Positions 1-4,924 of a DNA stretch of 7,074 nt are shown here, in pieces. The DNA is from Comamonas sp. lk (lineage in GTDB: Bacteria; Pseudomonadota; Gammaproteobacteria; Burkholderiales; Burkholderiaceae_C). The DNA lies in contig CAMDKE010000146.1 of assembly GCA_945901215.1 (NCBI GenBank), positions 1-7,074 on the forward strand. Direction: 5' to 3'. The translations under genes were made by a program, and so were the position numbers. Position 1 is the stretch's first letter; each line of letters begins with the position of its first letter. The notes under the pieces were generated by a model that saw nothing but the letters and a program-made list of their open reading frames with translations, did not search any database and had not been told where the DNA came from.

Positions 1-71
1 CCGTCCTCCATCTGGCTGATCAGGGCCAATGGCGTGGCGCATTGGGGGCAAAACTTGTAGGCGTGGGTCAT
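1..71 (-). CDS. NUDIX hydrolase, N-terminal zinc-ribbon fragment (partial, runs off left edge)
   Basis: Reading the minus strand from the ATG at 71-69 gives 23 complete codons that begin MTHAYKFCPQCATPLAL and continue to the window edge. The CxxC pair (C8, C11) after an aromatic/Lys start is the first half of the small zinc ribbon found at the N-terminus of a class of NUDIX hydrolases (NudC-like and ADP-ribose/NAD-type pyrophosphatases). The catalytic NUDIX box would lie outside the window, so the substrate cannot be told. The gene starts 16 bp after the cysM stop on the same strand, which suggests co-transcription with cysM. The bases just before the ATG are pyrimidine-rich with no clear Shine-Dalgarno sequence, so translation may depend on coupling. 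The ribbon and its position are seen; NUDIX membership is inferred from family knowledge. Another small zinc-ribbon protein is possible. Confidence 0.62.
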   Translation of the reverse strand, partial: MTHAYKFCPQCATPLALISQMED

Positions 72-87
72 GGTGGAGGCGCGGGTT

Positions 88-993
88 TCAGGCGGGAAAC
101 ACGCCGGTGGACAAATAGCGGTCACCCCGGTCGCAGACGATAAAGACGATGGTGGCGTCGCGCACCTCGCTGGCAATTTGCTGCGCCACCCAGCAAGCAC
201 CTGCCGCAGAAATGCCGGCAAAAATACCCTCTTCACGCGCCATGCGGCGGCACATGTCTTCGGCGTCAAGCTGGCTCACGTAGCGCAGCTCGTCCACGTT
301 AGCGGGGTCGTAAATTTTGGGCAGGTAGGCCGGTGCCCATTTGCGGATACCCGGAATGCGCGAGCCCTCGGACGGCTGGGCGCCGATGATACGAATGGCA
401 GGGTTTTTCTCTTTCAAATACCGCGCCACGCCGGTAATGGTGCCCGTGGTGCCCATGGCGCTCACAAAGTGGGTGACGCGCCCTTGCGTGTCAGCCCAGA
501 TTTCGGGGCCGGTGGTCTCATAGTGGATGCGCGGGTTGTCTTGGTTGGCAAACTGGTCGAGCACCCGGCCCTTGCCTTCACGCTGCATGGTTTCGGCCAA
601 ATCGCGGGCGTATTCCATGCTGCCGCTTTTGGGGGTGAGGATGAGTTCGGCGCCAAAGGCCTTCATGGTTTGCACCCGCTCAATCGACAAGTCCTCGGGC
701 ATGATGAGCACCATGCGGTAGCCCTTGATGGCCGCAGCCATGGCAAGCGCAATGCCGGTGTTGCCCGAGGTGGCCTCAATCAGCGTGTCGCCGGGCTTGA
801 TGTCGCCGCGCTCCTGTGCGCGCTGGATCATGGACAGCGCCGGGCGGTCTTTCACCGAGCCCGCCGGGTTATTGCCCTCGAGCTTGCCCAAAACCACGTT
901 ATTGCGGGATTGGTTGTCTGGCGCGCCTATGCGTTGCAGGGCGACCAGCGGGGTTTTTCCAATGGCGTCTTCTAGGGTGGGGTACTTCGTCAT
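88..993 (-). CDS. cysM: Cysteine synthase B (O-acetylserine sulfhydrylase B, CysM)
   Basis: This 301-residue PLP enzyme makes cysteine from O-acetylserine and sulfide; CysM isozymes also accept thiosulfate to form S-sulfocysteine. It acts in the cytoplasm at the last step of sulfur assimilation. The whole fold-type II signature is visible: the Schiff-base lysine K48 in NNPAGSVKDRPA, the substrate loop TSGNTG at 75-80, the phosphate-binding loop GTTGT at 181-185, and the C-terminal CDRGDRYLSTGVF at 287-299. In that last motif the Cys at the PLP-ring position is typical of CysM, whereas CysK usually has Ser. The length matches the family (about 300). The ATG at 993 is the only sensible start: an in-frame stop lies 27 bp upstream and the protein begins at the usual YPTLEDAIGKTPLV. 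Its Shine-Dalgarno is weak. A NUDIX gene follows 16 bp downstream. A full-length open frame on the opposite strand is a codon-bias shadow. Confidence 0.96.
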   Translation of the reverse strand: MTKYPTLEDAIGKTPLVALQRIGAPDNQSRNNVVLGKLEGNNPAGSVKDRPALSMIQRAQERGDIKPGDTLIEATSGNTGIALAMAAAIKGYRMVLIMPEDLSIERVQTMKAFGAELILTPKSGSMEYARDLAETMQREGKGRVLDQFANQDNPRIHYETTGPEIWADTQGRVTHFVSAMGTTGTITGVARYLKEKNPAIRIIGAQPSEGSRIPGIRKWAPAYLPKIYDPANVDELRYVSQLDAEDMCRRMAREEGIFAGISAAGACWVAQQIASEVRDATIVFIVCDRGDRYLSTGVFPA

Positions 994-1038
994 GGCCGTT
1001 AATGTGCCATAGCTGGCTTAGCACCCCAACCCAGCGCG

Positions 1039-1057
1039 CCGCACTACCACGGTGCGG
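1039..1057. repeat. Perfect inverted repeat in the cysM leader region
   Basis: CCGCAC and GTGCGG form a 6-bp perfect stem around a 7-base loop, about 45-65 bp upstream of the cysM start. No T-tract follows on either strand, so it is not a convincing intrinsic terminator. On the minus strand it would lie in the cysM leader if transcription starts in the AT-rich island beyond it. It could be an RNA hairpin or an operator, but chance is plausible in such GC-rich DNA. Confidence 0.3.
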
Positions 1058-1127
1058 GCGCCCTGCCCCAAACCGCCCGTACCCGGGACTAGGCTTTTCC
1101 AGCCCCGGTCATCACCATCGTTGTTTT

Positions 1128-1190
1128 TAACGCTTTTTAATAATAATTACGTAATTCACATTTTTATTTGGTTATTTGTGCTAAAAATGC
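1128..1190. promoter_or_regulatory. AT-rich divergent promoter island with 12-bp palindrome and tandem octamer
   Basis: The cysM-RR1 gap is GC-rich except for this AT-rich island. It holds a perfect 12-bp palindrome AATTACGTAATT at 1145-1156 and a tandem octamer TTTATTTG-GTTATTTG at 1163-1178. TGTGCTAAAAAT at 1177-1188 resembles an extended -10 for RR1, but no -35 at good spacing stands out; TTCACA at 1155-1160 is 21 bp away. The island is 70-130 bp upstream of the RR1 start, so the RR1 message would have a leader of roughly 65 bases. The same island could serve cysM on the other strand. The repeats are seen directly; the promoter role is inferred. Confidence 0.45.
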
Positions 1191-1258
1191 CGCTTTCGAC
1201 ATGGTCGACGGGAGGGCGTCGGTTCTGGCGCCAAAAGAGGCAACGCAGGGAGCAGGGA

Positions 1259-1948
1259 ATGAACATCGTATTGATGGAAGACGAAGCGAGCATTGCAGAC
1301 TACGTCAGCAAGAGCCTAAAGGCCAAGGGCTACACGGTGGAGCATTTTTCCGACGGGGCCCAGGGGTTGGACCGGTTGCGCGCGGGGCGCGTCGATATGC
1401 TGATTTTGGACGTGATGCTGCCCACGATCAACGGCATGGAGGTGCTACGCAGCTTGCGCCAAGAAGGCAGCCGAATCCCCGTGTTGATACTCAGCGCTAT
1501 GGTGGATCTGCCCTACCGCTTGGAGGGCTTCGAGTTGGGGGCAGACGACTACCTGCCCAAGCCTTTTTTTATCGAAGAGCTGCTGGCCCGCGTGCAGGCG
1601 ATCCGCAAGCGCAACGCCATTGGCCCACAACGCATCGTGGAACACCCGCCGCTGACCCTGGACCGCGTCACCCGGCGCGCGCAGTGGTATGGCTCGTCTG
1701 CCGTTTTGAGCCAGCGCGAGTTCATGCTGCTGGACTACCTTGTGCAGTCACCGGGAGAGCTCTTTTCTCGCCAAAAACTACTCCAAGACGTTTGGGAAAT
1801 TGACTTCGACCCAGAAACCAATGTGGTCGATGTTTGTATCAAACGCATCAGAATTCGCCTCAACAGCAAAAATAGCCCTGATTTTTCGCTCATCGAGTCC
1901 ATCCGGGGTGTGGGCTACCGGTTCAAGCACGGCAACCCCAGCGCTTAG
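1259..1948 (+). CDS. OmpR/PhoB-family response regulator (RR1), no adjacent kinase
   Basis: This 229-residue protein is a DNA-binding response regulator. The receiver domain spans about 1-118, with acidic pocket E7/D8, phospho-acceptor D51 in LILDVMLP, switch residue S79 and conserved K101 in DDYLPKPF. A winged-helix output domain spans about 130-224, with the recognition helix in ETNVVDVCIKRIRIRL and the terminal hairpin IRGVGYRF. The start at 1259 is chosen because AGGGAG at 1247-1252 lies 6 bases upstream and the protein then begins directly at receiver strand beta-1; the frame is open further upstream, but that stretch crosses the AT-rich promoter island. No histidine kinase touches this gene. 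The nearest is downstream of the paralogue RR2, about 1.5 kb away, with which RR1 shares about 56 percent identity without gaps. It is probably an activator or repressor phosphorylated by that kinase or another; the target genes are unknown. Confidence 0.93.
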   Translation: MNIVLMEDEASIADYVSKSLKAKGYTVEHFSDGAQGLDRLRAGRVDMLILDVMLPTINGMEVLRSLRQEGSRIPVLILSAMVDLPYRLEGFELGADDYLPKPFFIEELLARVQAIRKRNAIGPQRIVEHPPLTLDRVTRRAQWYGSSAVLSQREFMLLDYLVQSPGELFSRQKLLQDVWEIDFDPETNVVDVCIKRIRIRLNSKNSPDFSLIESIRGVGYRFKHGNPSA

Positions 1949-1956
1949 TGCCGCGC

Positions 1957-1970
1957 ACGGCTTACGCCGT
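1957..1970 (+). terminator. Weak hairpin just after RR1
   Basis: ACGGC-TTAC-GCCGT forms a perfect 5-bp stem with a 4-base loop, starting 8 bases after the RR1 stop. No T-run follows, so it is at best a poor intrinsic terminator or a 3'-end stabilising stem-loop. Confidence 0.28.
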
Positions 1971-2007
1971 CCGGTTCTGCCTTGGCGACCGTGTAAGCGA
2001 GTCGAGC

Positions 2008-2074
2008 ATTTCAATGAAAAATTAATCAATACTTATCAACTTATTAACTTATCAAGTTGTAACTGATAAATATC
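2008..2074. promoter_or_regulatory. AT-rich island with three tandem octamers (nWACTTAT) and TTGAT direct repeats
   Basis: Between the convergent ends of RR1 and the FlaG-like gene lies an AT-rich island. Three tandem 8-mers, ATACTTAT, CAACTTAT and TAACTTAT, fill 2029-2052. A longer unit, ACTTATCAA, recurs at 2031-2039 and 2047-2055 (16-bp period), and AACTT-ATC-AAGTT at 2046-2058 is a small palindrome. On the minus strand the same bases give TTGAT repeats 10 and 16 bp apart, a spacing seen at OmpR-family sites. The ten bases ATTTCAATGA at 2008-2017 recur at 4843-4852. On the plus strand GATAAA at 2065-2070 could be a -10, and AAGGTGA at 2078-2084 resembles a ribosome binding site but leads only into a five-codon frame or a shadow frame. 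The repeats are seen; a regulator site is inferred. Confidence 0.45.
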
Positions 2075-2186
2075 TGCAAGGTGATTAACGTGGCACATGG
2101 CCACTGAACCCACACCACCCCAGCGTGCACCAGACCATCCGCACCCGGGCGCCGCGCCCAACTACGCGCCGGTACACCGGGCCTAC

Positions 2187-2531
2187 TCAAGAGCGTGTGT
2201 CCACCATGGCACCCAGCAGCTTGCCGGTTTGGTGAATTTGGCCGTGCAGGCCTTTGAGGCTGATTTTTCGTACCACTTCGCCCGACGCAGCATCGGTCAT
2301 GACAACGGTCAAAGATTTGGTATGGGCATCCACCTCAAAGGACATGGCCATGGCGTTGGACTGTGGGGCCTCGGTTTTCTTGACCGGTGGCTCCGCCGGG
2401 GTCGCGGCAACGGTAGCGGCAGCCTTTGCCCTCGCCACCTCGGCTTTTTCCGGCGCGGTCATTGCCTTGGGGCCCGGTGCGTCCGGCAAACGCGGCGGGG
2501 ACGCTGGCGTTAGAAGTGGATCTGTCTGCAT
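2187..2531 (-). CDS. FlaG-like small flagellar protein
   Basis: This 114-residue protein has two parts. Residues 1-60 are an Ala/Pro/Lys-rich, probably disordered tail. Residues 61-114 match the pattern of the FlaG domain: SFEVDAHTKSLTVVMTD, then the turn and strand SGEVVRKI, comparable with the family's VDxxTGxxVVKVVDxxTGEVIRQI, then a short C-terminal helix. FlaG proteins are cytoplasmic or filament-associated and influence flagellar filament length; the exact role of this divergent copy is unknown. The usual IPPEE after the strand is replaced by SLKGL, which lowers the certainty. The start at 2531 is supported by GAGGGG 6 bases upstream (2543-2538 on the minus strand). A sigma-28-type promoter candidate lies 28 bases before the ATG. 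It is an isolated gene between two regulator genes on the other strand, not beside fliD or fliC as is common. Confidence 0.68.
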   Translation of the reverse strand: MQTDPLLTPASPPRLPDAPGPKAMTAPEKAEVARAKAAATVAATPAEPPVKKTEAPQSNAMAMSFEVDAHTKSLTVVMTDAASGEVVRKISLKGLHGQIHQTGKLLGAMVDTRS

Positions 2532-2559
2532 GGTAGGCCCCTCAAAGGAAGATACTGCT

Positions 2560-2586
2560 ACATCGGCATGGGCTGGGGAAAGCTGA
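2560..2586 (-). promoter_or_regulatory. Sigma-28 (FliA)-type promoter candidate for the FlaG-like gene
   Basis: Read on the minus strand, TCAGCTTT (2586-2579) is followed after exactly 11 bases by GCCGATGT (2567-2560). The FliA consensus is TAAAGTTT-N11-GCCGATAA, so the -10 element matches 6 of 8, the -35 element 5 of 8, and the spacing is exact. The start site would lie about 20 bases before the ATG, leaving room for the GAGGGG ribosome binding site. The match fits the independent FlaG-like reading of the gene. Confidence 0.5.
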
Positions 2587-2620
2587 GCGCAAGGGCCAAA
2601 ACACCCGAAAAATTACACTC

Positions 2621-2668
2621 TTGTCACACGAAAACCCCACCGAAATGGTGAAAATGACATAAATGATC
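2621..2668 (+). promoter_or_regulatory. Upstream region of RR2 with nested inverted repeats
   Basis: The stretch before RR2 is A-rich. CACC-GAAAT-GGTG (2638-2650) is a 4-bp stem, nested inside TGTCA (2622-2626) and TGACA (2655-2659). TGACA-TAAA-TGATC (2655-2668) is an imperfect 9-bp-period direct repeat. A -35-like TTGTCA sits at 2621-2626, but the matching -10 window is poor, and the ACATAAAT at 2657-2664 is not well spaced. An RR2 promoter must lie in this gap of about 210 bp, probably activator-dependent. The exact elements are uncertain. Confidence 0.3.
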
Positions 2669-2742
2669 GAAGTGGCAAGACGTGAAGTGCTTTCGCGCCC
2701 CGCGCAGCTCGTTTCCAACTGCCCTGCATGGCAAGGAACACC

Positions 2743-3429
2743 ATGACAATCTTATTGATCGAAGACGAACCCCGCATCGCCGAGTTCGTGATGCACGGGC
2801 TAAAGGCCGCCGGCTTTGCGGTGGACCATGCCCAAGACGGAGAGGAAGGCCTGTACCGGGCGCGCGAGAACCGACACGAAACCATTGTGCTCGACATCAT
2901 GCTGCCCAAGGTGGATGGCTTTGACGTGCTGCGCCAGATACGCGGCGAGGGCAACCACACCCCGGTGATCATTCTGAGTGCCAAAGTCGACCTGCCCTAC
3001 CGCCTGCTCGGGTTTGAGGTGGGCGCCGACGACTACCTGCCCAAACCCTTTTTTGTCGAAGAGCTGATCGCCCGCATCAAAGCCCTGCAAAACCGCCGCA
3101 CCACAGAGGCACCGCAAGAGCTGCACTTTCAGGACCTGTCCCTCAACGTGGTGACCCGGCGTGCGCAGTGGCACGAAACCAGCGCCACCCTCAGCCAGCG
3201 CGAGTTCACTCTGATGGAGTATTTACTGCAGTCGCCGGGCCACATTTATTCACGCAAGAAAATACTCCAGTACGTCTGGGACATCGACTTTGACCCGGAA
3301 ACCAATGTGGTGGACGTGTGCGTGCAGCGCATCAAAAGAAAACTCAGCCGCAAAGGCCATGCCAATTCCTCGCCGATTGAGTCGGTTCGCGGCGTGGGCT
3401 ACCGCGTCCGCGCCGAGCCACCGGCGTGA
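2743..3429 (+). CDS. OmpR/PhoB-family response regulator (RR2), partner of the adjacent kinase
   Basis: This 228-residue response regulator has its receiver domain at about 1-118: E7/D8 pocket, phospho-acceptor D51 in IVLDIMLP, switch residue S79, K101 in DDYLPKPF. The winged-helix domain spans about 130-224, with recognition helix ETNVVDVCVQRIKRKL and terminal VRGVGYRV. The start at 2743 is preferred over the in-frame ATG at 2728: AAGGA lies just before it at 2733-2737 and the resulting protein aligns residue for residue with RR1. The stop codon overlaps the GTG start of the histidine kinase in GTGA, so the two are almost surely co-translated and form a cognate pair. The region 82-88 reads VDLPYRL in both regulators, in place of the RDxxxDRV seen in most OmpR-family members. 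Confidence 0.94.
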   Translation: MTILLIEDEPRIAEFVMHGLKAAGFAVDHAQDGEEGLYRARENRHETIVLDIMLPKVDGFDVLRQIRGEGNHTPVIILSAKVDLPYRLLGFEVGADDYLPKPFFVEELIARIKALQNRRTTEAPQELHFQDLSLNVVTRRAQWHETSATLSQREFTLMEYLLQSPGHIYSRKKILQYVWDIDFDPETNVVDVCVQRIKRKLSRKGHANSSPIESVRGVGYRVRAEPPA

Positions 3430-4814
3430 GGATACGGTCGTTTCGATGGCAGCTGGCGCTGCGCATTTTGGGGATGACGATTCTGGTCATCTTGCTTAAT
3501 CGCGGCATTGCCGCTTTGGTTTTAGAACAGTCCATTTCCACCGCCATCCGCAACGAGATGGTGCTGGGCGTGCAGCAATGTGGTGCCAAGATTGCTGACA
3601 GGGAGGACTTTTATCGTTGTTACCGCGGTATCGACTCCAAAGGGCCCAGCAGATATCTGATTGAAACGTTTACCGTGTGCGCGGGCGATGCCGCCGATCC
3701 CAAGGAATGCCGCGCGTTGACCGACGGCAGCATCGCCTGGCAACCCGAGGGCGACAGCAGCCCTACCCGAGACGCAGTGGGGTTTACCGACTACAACCGA
3801 ACCCATTGGCTTGGTGTGCGCAAGCAGGTGGGCGAGCACACCATCACGGTGGCGCTAACCCAGGCCCACGTGCGGACCTACATGGATGAGCTGTGGAGCG
3901 TGCGCGATGCCATTCTTTGGATGAGCCTGCCCCCTATCTTTTTGGCCGTGCTCTTGATGTCCTGGTTCATCATGTTTTGGGTGATGAAGCCCATTCATTT
4001 GGTTGAGAAAGCCTTGCTCGAACTCGACCTGGAGAACCTGGATAAGCCGATTTCCAGCCCCGCCAGCTACCAAGAGTTTGACCGCATCGCATCCACCTAC
4101 GAATCGCTGCGGATGCGCCTGAAAGACAGCTACGAGCGAATTCGCAACTTTACGGCTGACGCATCGCACGAGCTCAAAACACCGATGACCATTTTGCGTG
4201 GCAGTGCAGAAAAGCTCATTGCCAGTCTGCCCGCAGGCAGCACCGCACAGGTCGATGCACGGGCCATGGGCGAGGAGATTGAGCGCTTGATCGACATTAC
4301 CGAAAAGCTGCTGCTGCTGTCGCGCGCCGATGCCAAGTCGCTGGTGCTCAACCGCACCGAATGGAATCTGAGTGCGTTTTTTGACGCCCTGGCCGCCGAC
4401 GCCGCCCAGTTTCAAAACAAAGTGACGATCGTCAAACATATCGCCCCCGGCGTGTTCTGGCGCTGCGACCCGCAACTGGCCAAGCAACTGATCCACAATC
4501 TGTACACCAACGCGTCCAAATACAACATTCCCAAAGGACGCATCGGGTTCGCACTGGAAAAACGCGGTACTAACTTCCGTCTCACCATAGAAAACACCGG
4601 CGCCCGCGTGGCCCAAGACCTGGCCAAACACGCTTTCGAGCGCTTTTACCGAGGCGACGCGGCGCACAACCGCGAAATCGATGGCCTGGGTTTGGGCCTG
4701 AGCATTTGCCGCGAAATCGCCGTGCTGCACCGCGGTACGCTGGAGTTGACCGTCTCACCCTCTTCGGTGGTCACGGTGACCCTCACCGCACCCCTGGATC
4801 CGACGATAGACTGA
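3426..4814 (+). CDS. Membrane sensor histidine kinase, partner of RR2
   Basis: This 462-residue protein is a bitopic sensor kinase. TM1 covers about 11-33 and TM2 about 163-187, enclosing a periplasmic domain of about 130 residues with four cysteines (C52, C65, C85, C95). A HAMP linker (about 188-238) follows, then HisKA with phospho-acceptor H248 in ASHELKTP. The HATPase_c domain (about 345-455) has N-box N358/N362 in HNLYTNASKYN, F-box FERFYRGD (404-411) and G2 box GLGLGLSI (420-427). At the G1 box the usual DxG reads NTG (390-392), a variant seen in some kinases. The start is a GTG overlapping the RR2 stop by 4 bp with only a weak ribosome site, which implies translational coupling; the next Met (17) would cut into TM1. 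It should phosphorylate RR2, and possibly RR1. The sensed signal is not evident from sequence. Confidence 0.93.
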   Translation: MRIRSFRWQLALRILGMTILVILLNRGIAALVLEQSISTAIRNEMVLGVQQCGAKIADREDFYRCYRGIDSKGPSRYLIETFTVCAGDAADPKECRALTDGSIAWQPEGDSSPTRDAVGFTDYNRTHWLGVRKQVGEHTITVALTQAHVRTYMDELWSVRDAILWMSLPPIFLAVLLMSWFIMFWVMKPIHLVEKALLELDLENLDKPISSPASYQEFDRIASTYESLRMRLKDSYERIRNFTADASHELKTPMTILRGSAEKLIASLPAGSTAQVDARAMGEEIERLIDITEKLLLLSRADAKSLVLNRTEWNLSAFFDALAADAAQFQNKVTIVKHIAPGVFWRCDPQLAKQLIHNLYTNASKYNIPKGRIGFALEKRGTNFRLTIENTGARVAQDLAKHAFERFYRGDAAHNREIDGLGLGLSICREIAVLHRGTLELTVSPSSVVTVTLTAPLDPTID

Positions 4815-4822
4815 AAATAACA

Positions 4823-4882
4823 AAGTTGTTAAGTTATTGTTGATTTCAATGACAAAGCTGACAGTAATCTAAACATTACAGT
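4823..4882 (+). promoter_or_regulatory. Promoter and operator region of the TerB-like gene
   Basis: The 110-bp gap after the kinase is densely structured. AAGTTGTT-AAGTTATT (4823-4838) is a tandem octamer, and within it TTGTT (4826-4830) and TTGTT (4837-4841) form a direct repeat with the 11-bp period typical of OmpR/PhoB-family sites. Overlapping its end is TTGATT (4840-4845), then 17 bases, then AGTAAT (4863-4868), each matching the sigma-70 consensus 4 of 6. An imperfect inverted repeat, ACAGTAAT-N6-ATTACAGT (4861-4882, one mismatched pair), covers the -10. TGACA repeats at 4850 and 4859. The layout suggests an activator site abutting the -35 and perhaps a second operator over the -10, so the downstream gene can be transcribed apart from the kinase. 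Confidence 0.48.
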
Positions 4883-4924
4883 TCCGTCATCCCTAGCCAC
4901 GATGGCAATGGTTAGTCTGGCGTC

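Noticed and set aside
70..975. A 301-codon plus-strand open frame opposite cysM
   Set aside because: It mirrors cysM almost end to end, has no recognisable domain and is rich in His/Gly/Arg. This is a typical antisense shadow in GC-rich DNA.
1052..1258. N-terminal extension of RR1 to an upstream ATG
   Set aside because: It would add 69 residues crossing the AT-rich promoter island, matches no receiver-domain sequence, and the ATG at 1259 has a good ribosome site and aligns exactly with RR2.
2147..2159. GGGCG-CCG-CGCCC hairpin as terminator for the FlaG-like gene
   Set aside because: The loop is only three bases, there is no T-run on the minus strand after it, and such stems are expected by chance in this GC-rich stretch.
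2097..2513. 138-codon plus-strand gene opposite the FlaG-like gene
   Set aside because: Its composition is that of a shadow frame, and the opposite strand has a recognisable domain, a ribosome site and a promoter candidate. The ribosome-like AAGGTGA is 12 bases from its ATG, too far.
3855..4730. 291-codon minus-strand open frame inside the kinase gene
   Set aside because: The plus strand carries every kinase motif across this stretch; the reverse frame shows no domain and is a codon-bias shadow.
4850..4863. Pho box in the TerB-gene promoter
   Set aside because: The TGTCA-like repeats (minus strand) have a 9-bp period; a Pho box needs CTGTCAT-type repeats at 11 bp.
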